Of a DNA stretch of 56,856 nucleotides, positions 12,734-24,960 are shown in pieces. The notes under the pieces were generated by a model. It did no database searches, was not told the origin of the DNA, and saw only the letters and a list, made by a program, of their open reading frames with translations. The stretch comes from Phoronis australis (taxonomy: Eukaryota > Phoronida > Phoronidae): positions 506,942 to 563,797 of the forward strand of contig NMRA01000265.1 of the NCBI GenBank assembly GCA_002633005.1, read 5' to 3'. The translations under genes and the position numbers were made by a program. The number at the start of each line of letters is the position of its first letter. The stretch's first letter is position 1.

Positions 12734-12932
12734 AAATACATTTCCTAGCAGTTTACATTTTGAACGGCATCTTCAAACACATTCGAATACCTTTTTAAAG
12801 TCTAAGATCAACCAATGTGAAGTTTGGACAGCCGATGGGAAGGATAAGCCTTCCGTTGGGAAGAACAGATCCAAAAGAGCGTCAAACAGACACACATGGG
12901 AAGGACCGGGTTGTGGTAGCGTCATTGCTTGA
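12734..12932 (+). CDS. Terminal exon with half of a C2H2 zinc finger
   Basis: After the acceptor atatattttcag the frame reads NTFPSSLHFERHLQTHS. This is the second half of a C2H2 finger (F-x5-F-x2-H-x3-H). It then runs through NQCEVWTADGKDKP and KNRSKRASNRHTWEG to TGA. The two zinc-binding cysteines would have to come from the previous exon, which I could not find. The frame after the finger looks like a natural basic C-terminus. It is either the last exon of a zinc-finger gene or a stranded relic. Confidence 0.45.
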
Positions 12933-14646
12933 TTTTTTAGCTCGCTTTTAAACTTCGTCAAGAGTACTACAACATGCTGCGTTAAATCATAAATTTTCGA
13001 GAGCTGAATTTACTTTAAAATTGATGACAAGTTTGATTTTCTGGTTTTTAAAGGGATTGCACATCTTTAATACTGTAGGCGTACAATGATTAACATTTTA
13101 GCGCGTAACACGAGACATTGACAGAGACTAGAAAAGGGACTTAGAAACAAAAATGAAACGAATTCAGAATTCCGACTTCAGTTATCTTGTCTTTCCCGTA
13201 TATCTTTTCCGCATTTCTCGTCGGTAATTACCGTTTTGTGTCAGTTCTTTACCCTTGGAGTCCCAAGTTTCACGCAGAGCGATGAAAGCTGAATTGAAGT
13301 GACACGATGAGCGTGAAATATGATTTTCCCTGAGAAATCGAACCTGGAACTCTTGCGGTTGCAATGGAACGCTATGCTGGCGGCTAAGACCAACTCGATA
13401 AACGGCGGAGTATGTTTAGGCTTGTTTAACTGATCGAGTCACCCTGTTTAATTTCTGAGATTTTGTGGTCAGCAACGGTGAGAATATTCGGTTTGTAATA
13501 AAATCACACAAAGCAAAATAAACTTCATTGTTTTATAGGACTGACCAAAGCTAATATCTTCAAAAGTGCTACGAGTCCTTCGAAACACGTCAAACTGAAG
13601 AGTTTCCTCTCTAGCTACGGCCAAAAACGTACATTATACGTCTTCCCGATATCCTGTATACGTGGATCATGTAGAATACGCCAACATGAAGCACTCTACT
13701 TTATAAGTACTTGTCTATCTCAGAGGAATGAGAGTGGTGTGAAAAATAAGGACTCTTAATTGTCAGTTGAACACTTTTTGCATATTAATGGAATGTCTGT
13801 ACAGGCCACCTGTTAGCTGGAAACATAGGCCTACATGTACGTTCTTCGTCGTGATTGATTGGTTTAAACTGTGTTGAATGAGGGCCTTTCCACAATCCTT
13901 TGACATGCGACGCCTTAACTATATTTAAACTGGACAACATACTTAGAACGAATAACATACACGTCGACGATTTGTCCCAAGTATTTCAGTGTGTTGCAAT
14001 CTCAGGTCTACGTTCCATAAAACTAAGATCACATACACTGTACTTCGCTTTTTATTAAGCCTTCTGTTTTGGTTACTTATTTGCGTCATCGGAACACAAT
14101 TCAAATATGTGCGAATCTTGAAGTCATTAATTTCGTTCCTTTGCAGCGCTGTACAAATTTCAATGGCGTGACACCGGCAGTTTCTTGTCTGAACGCCAAT
14201 ACGCATGCGCTTGTTAATCGCCTCACGAATGCAATAATCATGAAAACTTGGACTTTTCCAGAATACCACACTCGTCAAACATCGTCATCTGATGCTCCAC
14301 AACGGGCTAATTAAAACACTTTACATAATGGGTTCCAATCCAGGGCCATGTCAGGGTGGAATACTAGCTACACCTGTAGGTACCGGTATAGGGCAATGAA
14401 GAAAAGAAAACACAACGAAACATGTGAAAGACACATTACGAAAACATTTGTAAACTACCAACCCTGTCCAAGACATTTATGTTAGGAGGCTCCCTGGCGG
14501 AATAGAGCCTTTATGGTAGTCTCAATTGCTGCTCATTTTCTGTTTATAAATCATATCAAATTATTCGTACATATACACGAATGCGAAGAGTATTCTAATG
14601 ACGATGTTTTCATCATTGAAGTCATTATGGTCGGCAGACACCATTT
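12933..14646. other. No firm gene
   Basis: Holds a tRNA-related fragment at 13334-13396. At 14142 (+) the acceptor tcctttgcag is followed by an open frame RCTNFNGVTPAVSCLNAN running to TAA at 14314, which could be a terminal exon. The opposite strand is open there too, so I do not call it. Confidence 0.3.
13334..13396 (-). repeat. tRNA-related SINE-like fragment
   Basis: On the minus strand, TTAGCCGCCAGCATAGCG resembles a pol III A box region. About 30 bases later CCAGGTTCGATTT matches the B box (GGTTCGANTCC). The stems do not fold as a full tRNA, so this is a SINE or tRNA relic. Confidence 0.5.
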
Positions 14647-14908
14647 TGGAAAATCATCTCTTTTTAATCACAGGATAACTTTAATTACCAATCGATTTAG
14701 GATAATTATAACAAAGAAAGTTATTTCAGATATGTAACAGATATGGGTGCAGCCGGACGAACACCAGCACCCAGGAACAGCAGGCTGGAGGAACGTCAGG
14801 ACGAAAGGAATGTAGAACCGGAGGAACAGAAGGACGATGGAACGTCTTCTGGGTATGGTAAAGACGAGGCCTATAGGGACCGTGGAACAGTGGTACGGGC
14901 CCTTAAAC
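14647..14908 (+). repeat. Left arm of a 4.6-kb inverted-repeat pair
   Basis: Starts TGGAAAATCATCTC and ends near GGGCCCTTAAAC. It matches 18984-19248 in opposite orientation over its whole length with scattered substitutions and small indels. The inner part has short GGAAC/GGACG-type direct repeats. On the plus strand it is open from an ATG at 14743 (MGAAGRTPAPRN); the other arm is not open. Confidence 0.8.
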
Positions 14909-17900
14909 AAATTACGCCCAAAGTACACATAAAAGAACATGAATCAAATATTTTAAGAAAATATGTGCATGTACTTTTTTTGGCTTTGTTTCACACACTT
15001 GTGCTTTTTATCAATAGATAAGCCATTGTGTAATTATTTGTTTTTTGTCTTTTAAAAACCCCCCAAAACACTGTTTGTACTGCATGCTTTTATATAAGAG
15101 GTGCTCTTCACTATGCAAATGGGACATCTTGCCTGCAACAAGTGTTCATCTGCTTGGAGGGCAGTATTGTTCACATTCTCGATAGTTGTCGAAATAGTTA
15201 GAGCAACCTCAACTAAAAAAGCTGGTGAAGTCATGTTGAAGCGTGCAGAAGAAGTTCTAAAAGGCAACTGTGTCAAATGCAGGCGTTCTTAAACCACAAT
15301 GATACTGACTGCTTCACGAGGAACACCCACAAAATTACAACAGGGTGCAATGGAAGCTAATACTGATGGGATTAAAAATTGTACCTAAGACACAATGGCC
15401 AGAGGAAGTTCTGTAACACTGGGTGATATACCAAACTTTGAAAATGCTCCCTGTCGGATGAACACCATATAGTGTTACATTGATAGAGTAAACAGCAAAA
15501 TGTAAGATATTAATAGGGTTTGTTAATGAGATGAAGCGAAAGAGCTGTTGGATGCCACAAAATATTTGTAAAATGATAACGTTTTCGTCTTCAGAAAAGA
15601 GAACCCAAAACTGCTGACGATGTGGTTGCTACAGAGTTGTTTTATGAAAAAATATAGTCATAAATACATACATAAATCTCCAGAGACTATTTTAGTAAAA
15701 TCCTTGTTAATTGTGAATACGATATCAAACTAATTTCTTTTCGTAAGCAAGTACATGTAGAGACAGTTGATGCGCTCACACATAGTGGATATTGATTTAC
15801 AGTTACAGGTGCGATATGATTGATGATATAAAATTTACAATTTATTATCGAGATGTAAAGTATATGCTTGTAAATTAGTCTGAAGATTCAAATCAGTTTG
15901 CTTCACATCCTCGAAGAAATGAGTCAGCTGACTTGGCTGACACCATCAAATACCCTCGTTCACTGAGACATAAAGAATCTCTCCATCAAGCTGATGGGCG
16001 CGCACTGGACTGAGCATTGTCGGAATAAGTTTTGTGATGCAGAAGAGATCAAACAGTTTTGGTAAAAAAAACACACACACTGCTAAATTGTTGGCTGGCA
16101 TTTTACACTATTTACCATCACCGGCAGACGGTGTGCTTATGATTCTTAATATGAAACATTACATGGCACAGAATATGTCGAACGGGTCTGAAAATGGGAG
16201 GGCGTCGTCATCTCTGGAACAGAAAAGTATTTGCTGTATGTCACGGAATTCCGATAAAGAAACCCATAGGTTATCAAGTTAATAGAAATACTCTTGCCAA
16301 ACATTTAAAAGCTCTTGCAACGAGTTTGCCAAATTTCATGAAAACCCGACAAAGAACTCTAAAGATAGAGGGACAAAGGTAAAAAAATAAGAATATTAAT
16401 AACAGACACGGTGATAGTCAGAACCGGCCAAAAGTCGTGCACAGCCACTGTCACGTTTTTAGGATAACACTTGAAAAATACATCTGTGGACGCAAAAAAG
16501 ACAAATTCACCAACAGGGGGTGCCATAAACCAACATCAGCCACTGTCTTTTTATCTGTAACACATTTGATGATCATCTGAGCAGTTTGGTGGACATAGAG
16601 GCCGACGCTAAAAACGGACTCGAAAATTTTAATAATGCCCGAAAATAGGAAGTCATTGTCGTCTCCTCAGAATAAACCTATTTGTCAACTTTCATTATAA
16701 TCCAGAAAGGAACTGCAAAGAAACAGGTGAAGGTCTCAAAATGCCACTAGGAGAACAGTGGTATTCGGATCGGACCTTCATCTGTTGTTAGCTTTACAGA
16801 AACTCATCTGCCAAATCTCATTAAGATCTTGCAAGGGGTTTAGGAGATATATATGTGGGCGTCGGAGGGCCAAAGATAACGCCGTTGAGCAGGAAACTTG
16901 GGGACATTACACCGACAGCCAAGCTTTGACTGGGTCACGAAGTGTTCGACTGTGCTTAGCACTACTCCAAACTTTGGAACACGATACCTCGAGAATGATT
17001 CAGCAGATTGTAATCATGTTTGAACTTTCTGACAGCAGTGAAAACGTTTCTTATACTTTCTATTAGAGTTTCCGTTATGCTTCACGTTAAATTTGAAATC
17101 AAGAGTAGTATTTTTTAAAGCGTTAAACAGTTAACGTTTCTGCGAATGAAAACATCAGCGCTAGGTATGGAAAATACCTGACGCGATGTTATTTAGCGAG
17201 GGGCTGCTTGAGAACATCAGGTAAAATTGGAAGCATAGCATATATCAAGATTTTGGACATACAGCTCATTTGAGCAACTATAATTACATTTAATCATATT
17301 TAGTTTGAAAAAGTAACGGATAAATTGTGTAAAATTGTCCCTAATTCATTTTCGGGACATGATCATGATCTGTGAAAACTCCAGTTTTAGAATACTGCAG
17401 GGAAATACCGGGAGAAGAAATTTAATTAACGTTTCTATTAGGAATGGTTTTACCTTATGTTAGCCCAAATACATGTATATAAAACTATTTATAGAAATTC
17501 TATTGCAAGTCCCTCATTTCAAATAAGTGTTTTGTCGAGATAGTGCGCTGAGAATATAGACTACATTATGGGTGCATTTTTCCGGAGTCACCAACGTTCC
17601 ACAGAATAAAGACATACAACTTCTGCAAAAAGGGCTCTGTGATGCAAACTTTTCCGGGGATCTTGAAGTAAAAATTGCACGCTAATTTCTTATATCTGTG
17701 ATTGCTTGGTCAAATTGGACAGAAACACAATATAATCATGATGTGGATATGAACTAGGATGGAAATTACCGAATGTTTTTAAGATGAGTTTTGTGTCGAA
17801 AGTGGTCCGCCGTAAATTACTCAACCGTATTGATTAAGTATCGTGACGTTGCGTTGGGGAATATCACTTCGTGATGTGGGTTATGTGAGCCCTCAAGGTA

Positions 17901-18983
17901 CGTCAATAATGCAAAGCTCACCTGTTTGCAGATTTTTTCTTCACGTTTACAAGTTGTCTATAAATACAGGTTTATTTTGTTGAAATACAGTAGTACTGTC
18001 GTTCAGTTTTATGCTTTAGTATAGTTAGGAGCATGCACACACAGTTTAAAGTGTGCAGTCCGAGGGAGCCCTCAGCCATCGTCTTACTACTGGATCTCAG
18101 ACGGTGTGCCAATTGTCATTTTCACAGTAAAACAACTATGAATTTTTAATGGTCAGTAAACAAACTTGAAATGGGTCGACTGCTTAAATGTTAACCTCGC
18201 GCTGGATACAAAATCATTTCTTTGGCATGAACTCAACATTAGGAAGCTTTTCTTGCTTAAACACACAGTGCCACCTAGTGTTTCAAGACTACGCGAGATC
18301 TTGTAACCGACAGTGGATCAGTTCCATGGCCTCAAAATAATCAATAATACGAAATGAAGAATCTGTTGCACACGATGGATGTTTTTGAGCAATGCTTGAA
18401 GAATGGTTGATTTTCTGTCCACAATTGAATTTATTTCTTGAGTGAACAGAACAGCATGTCTCGAGATGCTAAATTGCTTTCAGTGATGGTTATTTTGTAA
18501 CCCGGATGTTCTCTTCCAAATGGGTAGGGGTGACATACTCATAATTGGCTGACCGAGAAAAGTGACAATACCAAACGAGGAAATCTTTGTCTCTAGTCTT
18601 CATTTCTTTCGTTAACCCATTCGATAGTAAAAAGCATGGGACAGAAAAATACCTACCTGAGACGATAAGTGAGAGGACAAACTACTCACCCGAGCTGGTG
18701 GCACGCCTCCACTAATCCGCCTTATGTTAGAACACTTTTAGAAATATACGGAGAATTTATTTCAGTAACCTTTCTTAAATGTACTGCCCACGACTCAGTT
18801 CATGTAACTAATTCTTTATATCAATTCAACATTATAGAAAGGTCATCTGTAACCATCAAGTTGTGGTCGAAAACAAACCGTTCATTGTCCAAAAAGTTTG
18901 ATGATAATCACTGTAATGTGCCAATCTGATAAACGGAGAGGTCTTGGCTATGCCAATAGACCATGCTGTGTGTTGCCACTGTC
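14909..18983. other. Interior of the inverted-repeat pair, no recognised gene
   Basis: Small frames occur at 15101-15292 (+, with CNKC and CVKC pairs), 15595-15657 (+, after the acceptor cgtcttcag, KREPKTADDVVATELF), 16034-16382 (+) and 16758-17066 (+). None resembles a transposase or other family I know. Confidence 0.3.
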
Positions 18984-19248
18984 GTTTAGGGGCCCGTATC
19001 ATTGTTCCACGGTCCCCATATGCCCCGTCTTTAGCATACCCAGAAGACGTTCCATCGTCCTTGTGTTCCTCCGGTTCTATGTCCCCTCGTCCTGATGTTC
19101 CTCCGACCTGCTGTTCCTCGGTGCTGGTGTTCGTCCGGCTGCACCCATATTTGTTACATATCGGGAATAACTTTCTTTGTTGTAATTATCCTAAATCTAT
19201 CGCTAAGTAAAGTTAAATATCCTATGATTGAAAAGAGATGATTTTCCA
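18984..19248 (-). repeat. Right arm of the 4.6-kb inverted-repeat pair
   Basis: Reverse complement partner of 14647-14908, with outer end ...GAGATGATTTTCCA. Homology stops at the same points on both sides. No target-site duplication was recognised outside the arms. Confidence 0.8.
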
Positions 19249-19712
19249 TTAGCGCCAATCGAACATAATCTTGAGCGCAACATCGGGATGAGGGAATATA
19301 GGACGTATGAACGTAGCATACTGTAGGTACAAGAAATATAGGCATTGGGGAACAACGATCCGACCCCGTCATTTAGCATACATGATTTTAATTATTTGTG
19401 CGATGCGTGATTCCTGCCGCCATGGGTTCCGTTGACACAATGCTTTGCAAATCACAATTGGCAGTCATGACATTGTATAGCTTGGACTTGGGTTTAGTTG
19501 CAACATTTTGCCACTTACTACCGGTTTTCAAAAATTGCTCAAAATTCGAGAATCTTTCAAACATGCAAAACATATAGCAATTGAAAGAAGGATTTCTTCA
19601 ACCAGGTGGGTGTCAACTTATCAGAAGCAATAAGTGCGCACAAGTGTACACTGGTCAGTCCTCAAAATGTCCCTTGAAGTGTTCATATTAACTGGAGTTT
19701 TCTCCTCATCCT

Positions 19713-20220
19713 TCAATGTCCGGTATATTGGCAATATCTGCCTTGGCAAACTCTCATAGTAAAGTATTTTGGATAGATAATTTTCCGTCCAAACAACTTG
19801 TTTAAATCATCGCCGGAAGCGCCTTCTCCGACACTATGGCGGTCAGCCATCAATTTCTTTGTGTGGTTTATCATTTGAATGGACGTTCTTGGGATGCTAC
19901 ATGTATAGGCAGTTTTTATGTTTAAAAGTTTTGAAAATAGCTTAGAAGTCGATGCGCCCCCTTTTGGTATTATTAGCTCCGTGGAACGTGTCGTCAAGCT
20001 CTATCAACAAAACTTGGACTGTGTAAGTTAAATCCTTAGAAACAGGGTAATAAAAATGGTGTTGATGTTCTATAAGCTGTTGGTATCTATTGTCACGATT
20101 TGTTCTGATCATCGTTGGCGGCGAATTTGACAAGGCCTCAACGTAGTGGTACATGTGTGTTTGATTGTGCTCTTCATCGGTGCATGTGATAAACAAAAAT
20201 AAATCATCAATATTAGTCAT
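19713..20220 (-). pseudogene. Two overlapping open frames, possibly one broken coding sequence
   Basis: The first frame (20220 to 19942) begins MTNIDDLFLFITCTDEEHNQ and runs to DDTFHGANNTKRGRIDF. The second (19997 to 19713) continues as ELIIPKGGASTSKLFSKLL to RVCQGRYCQYTGH. They overlap by 56 bases on the same strand, so a single frameshift would give about 170 residues. I recognise no domain. Chance open frames remain possible. Confidence 0.25.
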
Positions 20221-21009
20221 GTCTTCTAATTTAAGAAAATGGTAATGAGTCGCTAGTTACTTAGATATTTCAGACGACGACAGTCCAACTACGGGTACAC
20301 TTAATTTTAGGTATGATATCCAAATTATAAACATTTAAACGGTGTACTACAGATAAATGTGGTAACACGAACAAATACGTGTGATAAACATGCTAACATG
20401 TATTCCATATACCCGAAACATGTCATTTGGCATTTTTCCTGTGAACTGTGGACGGAATTTAGTAAATTCAAAATTTCACCGGGTTACATAATGAATATCC
20501 TTGATATTCGGCTGTGGAAACAAAGCAAGAAAATTTATCTTTATATTCGTTGGTCAACCCTGACGTGAATTTCAGACACACAATTAAAAAAATGGTTGTG
20601 CCTGTCGGACATATTGAGTTCTCGCCCCATCTGGCGTTGGCGATTTCGGAAAAGCACGTGGATACGTAAGACTAAAGATCACATTTTTCCTATTTCCTGG
20701 TGGCGTCATTGCAGCGTAAGCGACACGTATACATGTATACATGCATGGCGTGGACTTTTCTTGACATCAATGATTTGATCGCTAGTCCATTTCCCTTTAT
20801 TTCATTTCATAAAGAATCGAAAACAACGTAGCTGAGATTCGCATGCTGCTATGCCACAGAATGCGCTAAAGAAAACCATTGAAAACTCTTTTAGTCACTA
20901 AGGAGTTACATGTATGTATGATATATTTGTGAGACCGGGATTGAAACAAAAAGTCTATAAACTTTAATGCACTGATTTTAAACTAAGCAGTGCTTTCCAG
21001 GAGCCCGTA

Positions 21010-21060
21010 AAGACAAATTTATATTTCAGATAATTTCATGAAAACATATAAATTTGTCTT
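21010..21060. repeat. 15-bp perfect inverted repeat
   Basis: AAGACAAATTTATAT (21010-21024) pairs perfectly with 21046-21060 around a 21-base loop. It directly abuts the element-like sequence aaggccgtttcaagac. Confidence 0.85.
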
Positions 21061-21212
21061 AAGGCCGTTTCAAGACGCAGATCTCAAGTCTGACTAAAGT
21101 TTTGGACTCCAGTTTTGTGTACCTTACCAGATACGTAATTTTGGAAGTTGAGACAAATCTTAGACTTTAGTAAAAATCAATTTTAAAAGTCAATTTCTCG
21201 GAACGGGCCCCA
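21061..21212. mobile_element. Probable MITE
   Basis: The left end aaggccgtttcaagacgcag and the right end ...ctcggaacgggcccc are roughly inverted to one another (GGCCGTTTCAAGA against GGCCCGTTCCGAGA). The interior is A/T-rich with diverged inverted words. No coding capacity. Confidence 0.4.
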
Positions 21213-22259
21213 GGACTACATGTTAGAATTTTCGACATTTAGAAAAGGCACTTATAAGGCACGCATTCATGGATGTAGAGGCACTTTCTGAGTTTAACTA
21301 CACATTCAACTTTGGAATACATTACAGTCTTATTTCAATGCTGTAAAAAGTATAAATATTAATTTTCTAAAATACGCGTGTAATCTATTAATCCACATTA
21401 CAAACTGCATGTGTGTGGAAAGGCAGAGTCGATTGTAACATTGCTTTCTTCGATGTCAGATCGCCCTTTCCTCAGCCCGTTGACTACTTTTTTCGATCAC
21501 GAACATGTTCACCTGCAATTTTCTCACTCGAACAGTCTGATCGTGATTCGCTTTGCAAGCAACGCGAAGGTTTTCAAAGACATTGACAACTGTCGTAAAA
21601 TATCCGAATTACGATAATATTGCGCATCTATTCTATTCACAGGCCCTTCACAAATATTCATAGTCTAAAATCACGGAAATCTGCACTTAATAACCCCACT
21701 CAAAATTCCCCTACGGAAAATACTCTTTTAAACACCCTCGACCCCTTTCATTTGCACCAGTCAATAAAAACATTCCAAAACATTCTCATACGCTTAGATG
21801 TTGACATAATTTATTGTCGCATAAATTAAAAATGGCGTAATCTGATCAGGATTTATTCTCTTTCCAGCGTCTGGCACGCTATGGTACTACATGTCGTATA
21901 ATCAAGAACGATTACCGAAAAAAGAGTTGCGGTCAAATATTTCGAGCAGACTACGCAACTCAATCCAACTCATGCTCGCATATTATTGTTTACTTCGCCG
22001 TACAATTCGCAACTATCACAGGCAAGGTCTTGAATGGTGAAAGTTGTGTTGCACGAAACGTCTATCTGTTACGGCGTGTCTGTAAATGCTTATTAAGAGA
22101 AAAGTTAGGTGTCTAGTGCGCACGAGTGTGATGAAGAACTAAGTAAACACCGCGCAGCTTTGGCATTGCGCTTTATCGAGGTCCGACAATAACACTCCGG
22201 TTTCTTTTAATGCGACATTGTCGACGAGAAAAATCATTCCCAAAATCAGCTCCAACATC

Positions 22260-22322
22260 AAATCGAACCCAAAACTTTTGCGTCGTAGCCAAACACTCTA
22301 ATTACTATGATGTTCATCGGCA
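22260..22322 (-). repeat. tRNA-related SINE-like fragment
   Basis: The minus strand reads GTGTTTGGCTACGACGCAAA and then GGGTTCGATTTGATG, with a B-box-like core. It has the layout of a decayed tRNA-derived SINE head. The A box is poor. Confidence 0.4.
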
Positions 22323-23806
22323 TTCATTCCACTGTATAACGCATAATTGAGGTAAACTGCAACACCCTGATGTGAAGATAACGAATTTTAAGAGCTAACT
22401 TGAATTGATTACATGTATATGCATCAGCCAAATCAGTATTTTGTGGAATAGTGATTTCCATTCAATTTTCTCAGAAGGTATTCCGGTAGGGTGTTGGTGA
22501 GTTCCCAACCGTGTATTAACAGTTATTAAACTGGATAATCATCTCATATAGGTAATCTGGGCTTCTTTAGCCCCGGCAAAAGTGGTTTTTGTATAGGAAC
22601 AACCGGTGTCCCATAAACATTCAATTGAGTTTTGTCTCAAACCCTGCGCTTAATACCTGACTTCATGAGGATAATTTGATTTTAGTAAGACATACGGTAC
22701 AGTCCGTAGTTTACAAAATAGTGTCTCGGAGTCTGACTTGAATTTTACTTCCAATTTAACGTCCTTCAAACATCCTTGTTCCGGCTTGAATAAATCCGGA
22801 AATTCTTCATACCGTGAACAATAAGCTTACAAGGAAGTCAAGCATTTCTAAAGATATGCGGAATTTTCACCGCTCGTCCTTCTGAGCGGCTTGTACCAGG
22901 ATCAAAGAGAGCGCGGCGCCTGAGTCAGGAACAATTGTGATGACCGCATTGCCCGATGCGAGCAAGACCCAATTAAATGTAATTATCCGACCAAAAACTG
23001 TATTAGACATATCTGACTGTACATAATGGCGAATTTTAAAAATGCACCACGGTGGTATTCAGCTGTAAAAAACAACCAAGTATGGTTTTCGATTTTTAAA
23101 AATCGATGAGCTAATAATCTGAAAACTACAACCATTGGATACGACTGAAGATATACTACCGCGCGTATTGATATACAAACGCTGATCAGAGTTAACAATA
23201 TCACATGGATTTATTTTTTAATATTCCTTCATTCTCGTTTAACCAGATTTTTGACCAGGAAACAGTTGTTGTGTCCACTTCTCATTTTTATTACTGACAA
23301 AATGCTAGAATAGTTATATAGTCAGTACCACCTAAATTGTCATGAGATTCCAAATCTTCAGTTTGGTTATCACCATATTTGCACTTTTGTATATATTTTA
23401 GGATTTGAGTTCTAATAATCAACCCGTTCCCGGTAAGAAAAATAAGCAAGTGGGCAGAAGCATTAAAAATTAAATAAAGAAAACCAATATGAAACTTGTC
23501 GTTCCTTTGGGAAGTGACCCTTTGTGAAGATAAACACAAGTTAACCTTTTTAGTCATTTTGTAACATTTATAATGTACCAAGTTAAAACTACTCTCTAGA
23601 GTTGCAGGCTATTACTCTGCAAAGGTCAGAGAAAACCAAATTGGCGGTACTAACAACAACCATTGTTAAGAAAATAATGCCAGCAATTAACTTTCCACTT
23701 CATTAGCTCAGATCTACTTCACTACAAAGGGCGTGCTGAATAGGCATCATAAAAGTTGTACGGGCTTAGGGAATCAGAGCGGTCACCTGTGTACGTGAGA
23801 AATTCT

Positions 23807-24960
23807 TCACATATTTACAGAGTTTCTAACATGGTTATTTGAGGTTGGCATCCTCTTCTGTGTAGGAGTGAAGAACATCCACTGCCCTGTACGGTAATAC
23901 CGAGATGTTACATCGATCTTAAGTTGTCGCATTCCGTAACAACCCACAACATTCATCACTTGCTCTCTAATCACTATCTGAATATCAGGCGATCCAGTAT
24001 CAACTTCTCCTAACAAACTTCTACCATGTGCAGTTATCTGGATAGGGTCACGATCTGTAATGTGGTTCATTTTTCCTACCAGCGTAGGAGAAATGTTGTT
24101 ACGTGTAGAGCCCGACGCACGTTTCTCTTTAGCGAGACACACAGGGTTAATGTGTTATTACTTATGAAAAAAATGGCACTCAGCGTCCTTGAAATGGCAA
24201 TCGTTCGCCACATGACCTTTCCTTTCACAACCAGGGCAAGTCCTTTTAGGGAAACGACCATATTTTGTTTTCTTGGTGGTCCTGCCTTCTTCCTTTCTTT
24301 TTCATTGTAATTTCAGCACTGACTCCTAGTACAGTCTTCGTAACTACTTTCGAAGCATCTTCAATTTCTGTTGTGTTTTGGATATCATGGGTAAATGCCA
24401 GTCCATCATCACTGACTTTGAACAACGTTTTGAATGGCAGCCTCATTGTTAATTGAGGATATAAAACGGGTTTCCATGGCTTCATCCTGGGGATTGCATT
24501 GAAATCGCGTTGACCAGCATCTTGGCGAATGCGTGCGGATAGCTCTTCTATGGACTCTCCTGTCCATCCAGAACAGTTTGGGATGGAACTGAATCTCGAT
24601 AAGTGACTTTATCTATTCCATAGAAAAGCTGTGTATGTCCTTTGGCGGGGTTTACTGTCCTGCTAATGTACTGTACTCATTAGTTTACTGTATGCGTTGT
24701 ATTAATCTGATTAGCCAGGAGCACCTAGGCGATTTTATCTCCAGGAATGAAATTTAAACCGGCAAACGTTAGAAATTTTACCCAGTAGTCCTTCCAAAGT
24801 TCATATGAACTGTCTGATGGCTAAATTTGGGAAAAAGTGGGGCCAAAAAGAGCCACGCTTCCTGGTTTTGATAAGGTGCATTGAGGTGATGCGGAATTTG
24901 TTCTCGATTCTCTTCACTTTGCCTTTGCATCAAAGAAATCAGTTCCGAGAACGCGGCCAT
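23807..24960 (-). mobile_element. Ty3/gypsy-like LTR retrotransposon, degenerate Gag
   Basis: Starts at ATG 24960 (MAAFSELISLMQRQSEENRE). Further down are ELWKDYWVKFLTFAGLNF near 24770, SIEELSARIRQDAGQRDF near 24520, and a zinc knuckle CPGCERKGHVANDC (C-x2-C-x4-H-x4-C) near 24200. A second knuckle (ECHF...HINPVC) is broken by two stops. Frameshifts and stops separate the blocks. The frame that continues to 23807 may be the start of the protease region. The order is that of a metazoan gypsy Gag. LTRs were not identified. Confidence 0.75.

Larger units (their letters stand above)
20221..23806. other. No gene recognised
   Basis: AT-rich intergenic DNA with a strong hairpin (21010-21060), a MITE-like stretch (about 21061-21212) and a tRNA-like fragment (22260-22322). 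The frames at 21411-21829 (+) have no recognisable domain. Confidence 0.3.

Noticed and set aside
14142-14314. Terminal exon after tcctttgcag
   Set aside because: The acceptor is good, but the opposite strand is equally open and nothing upstream can be joined.
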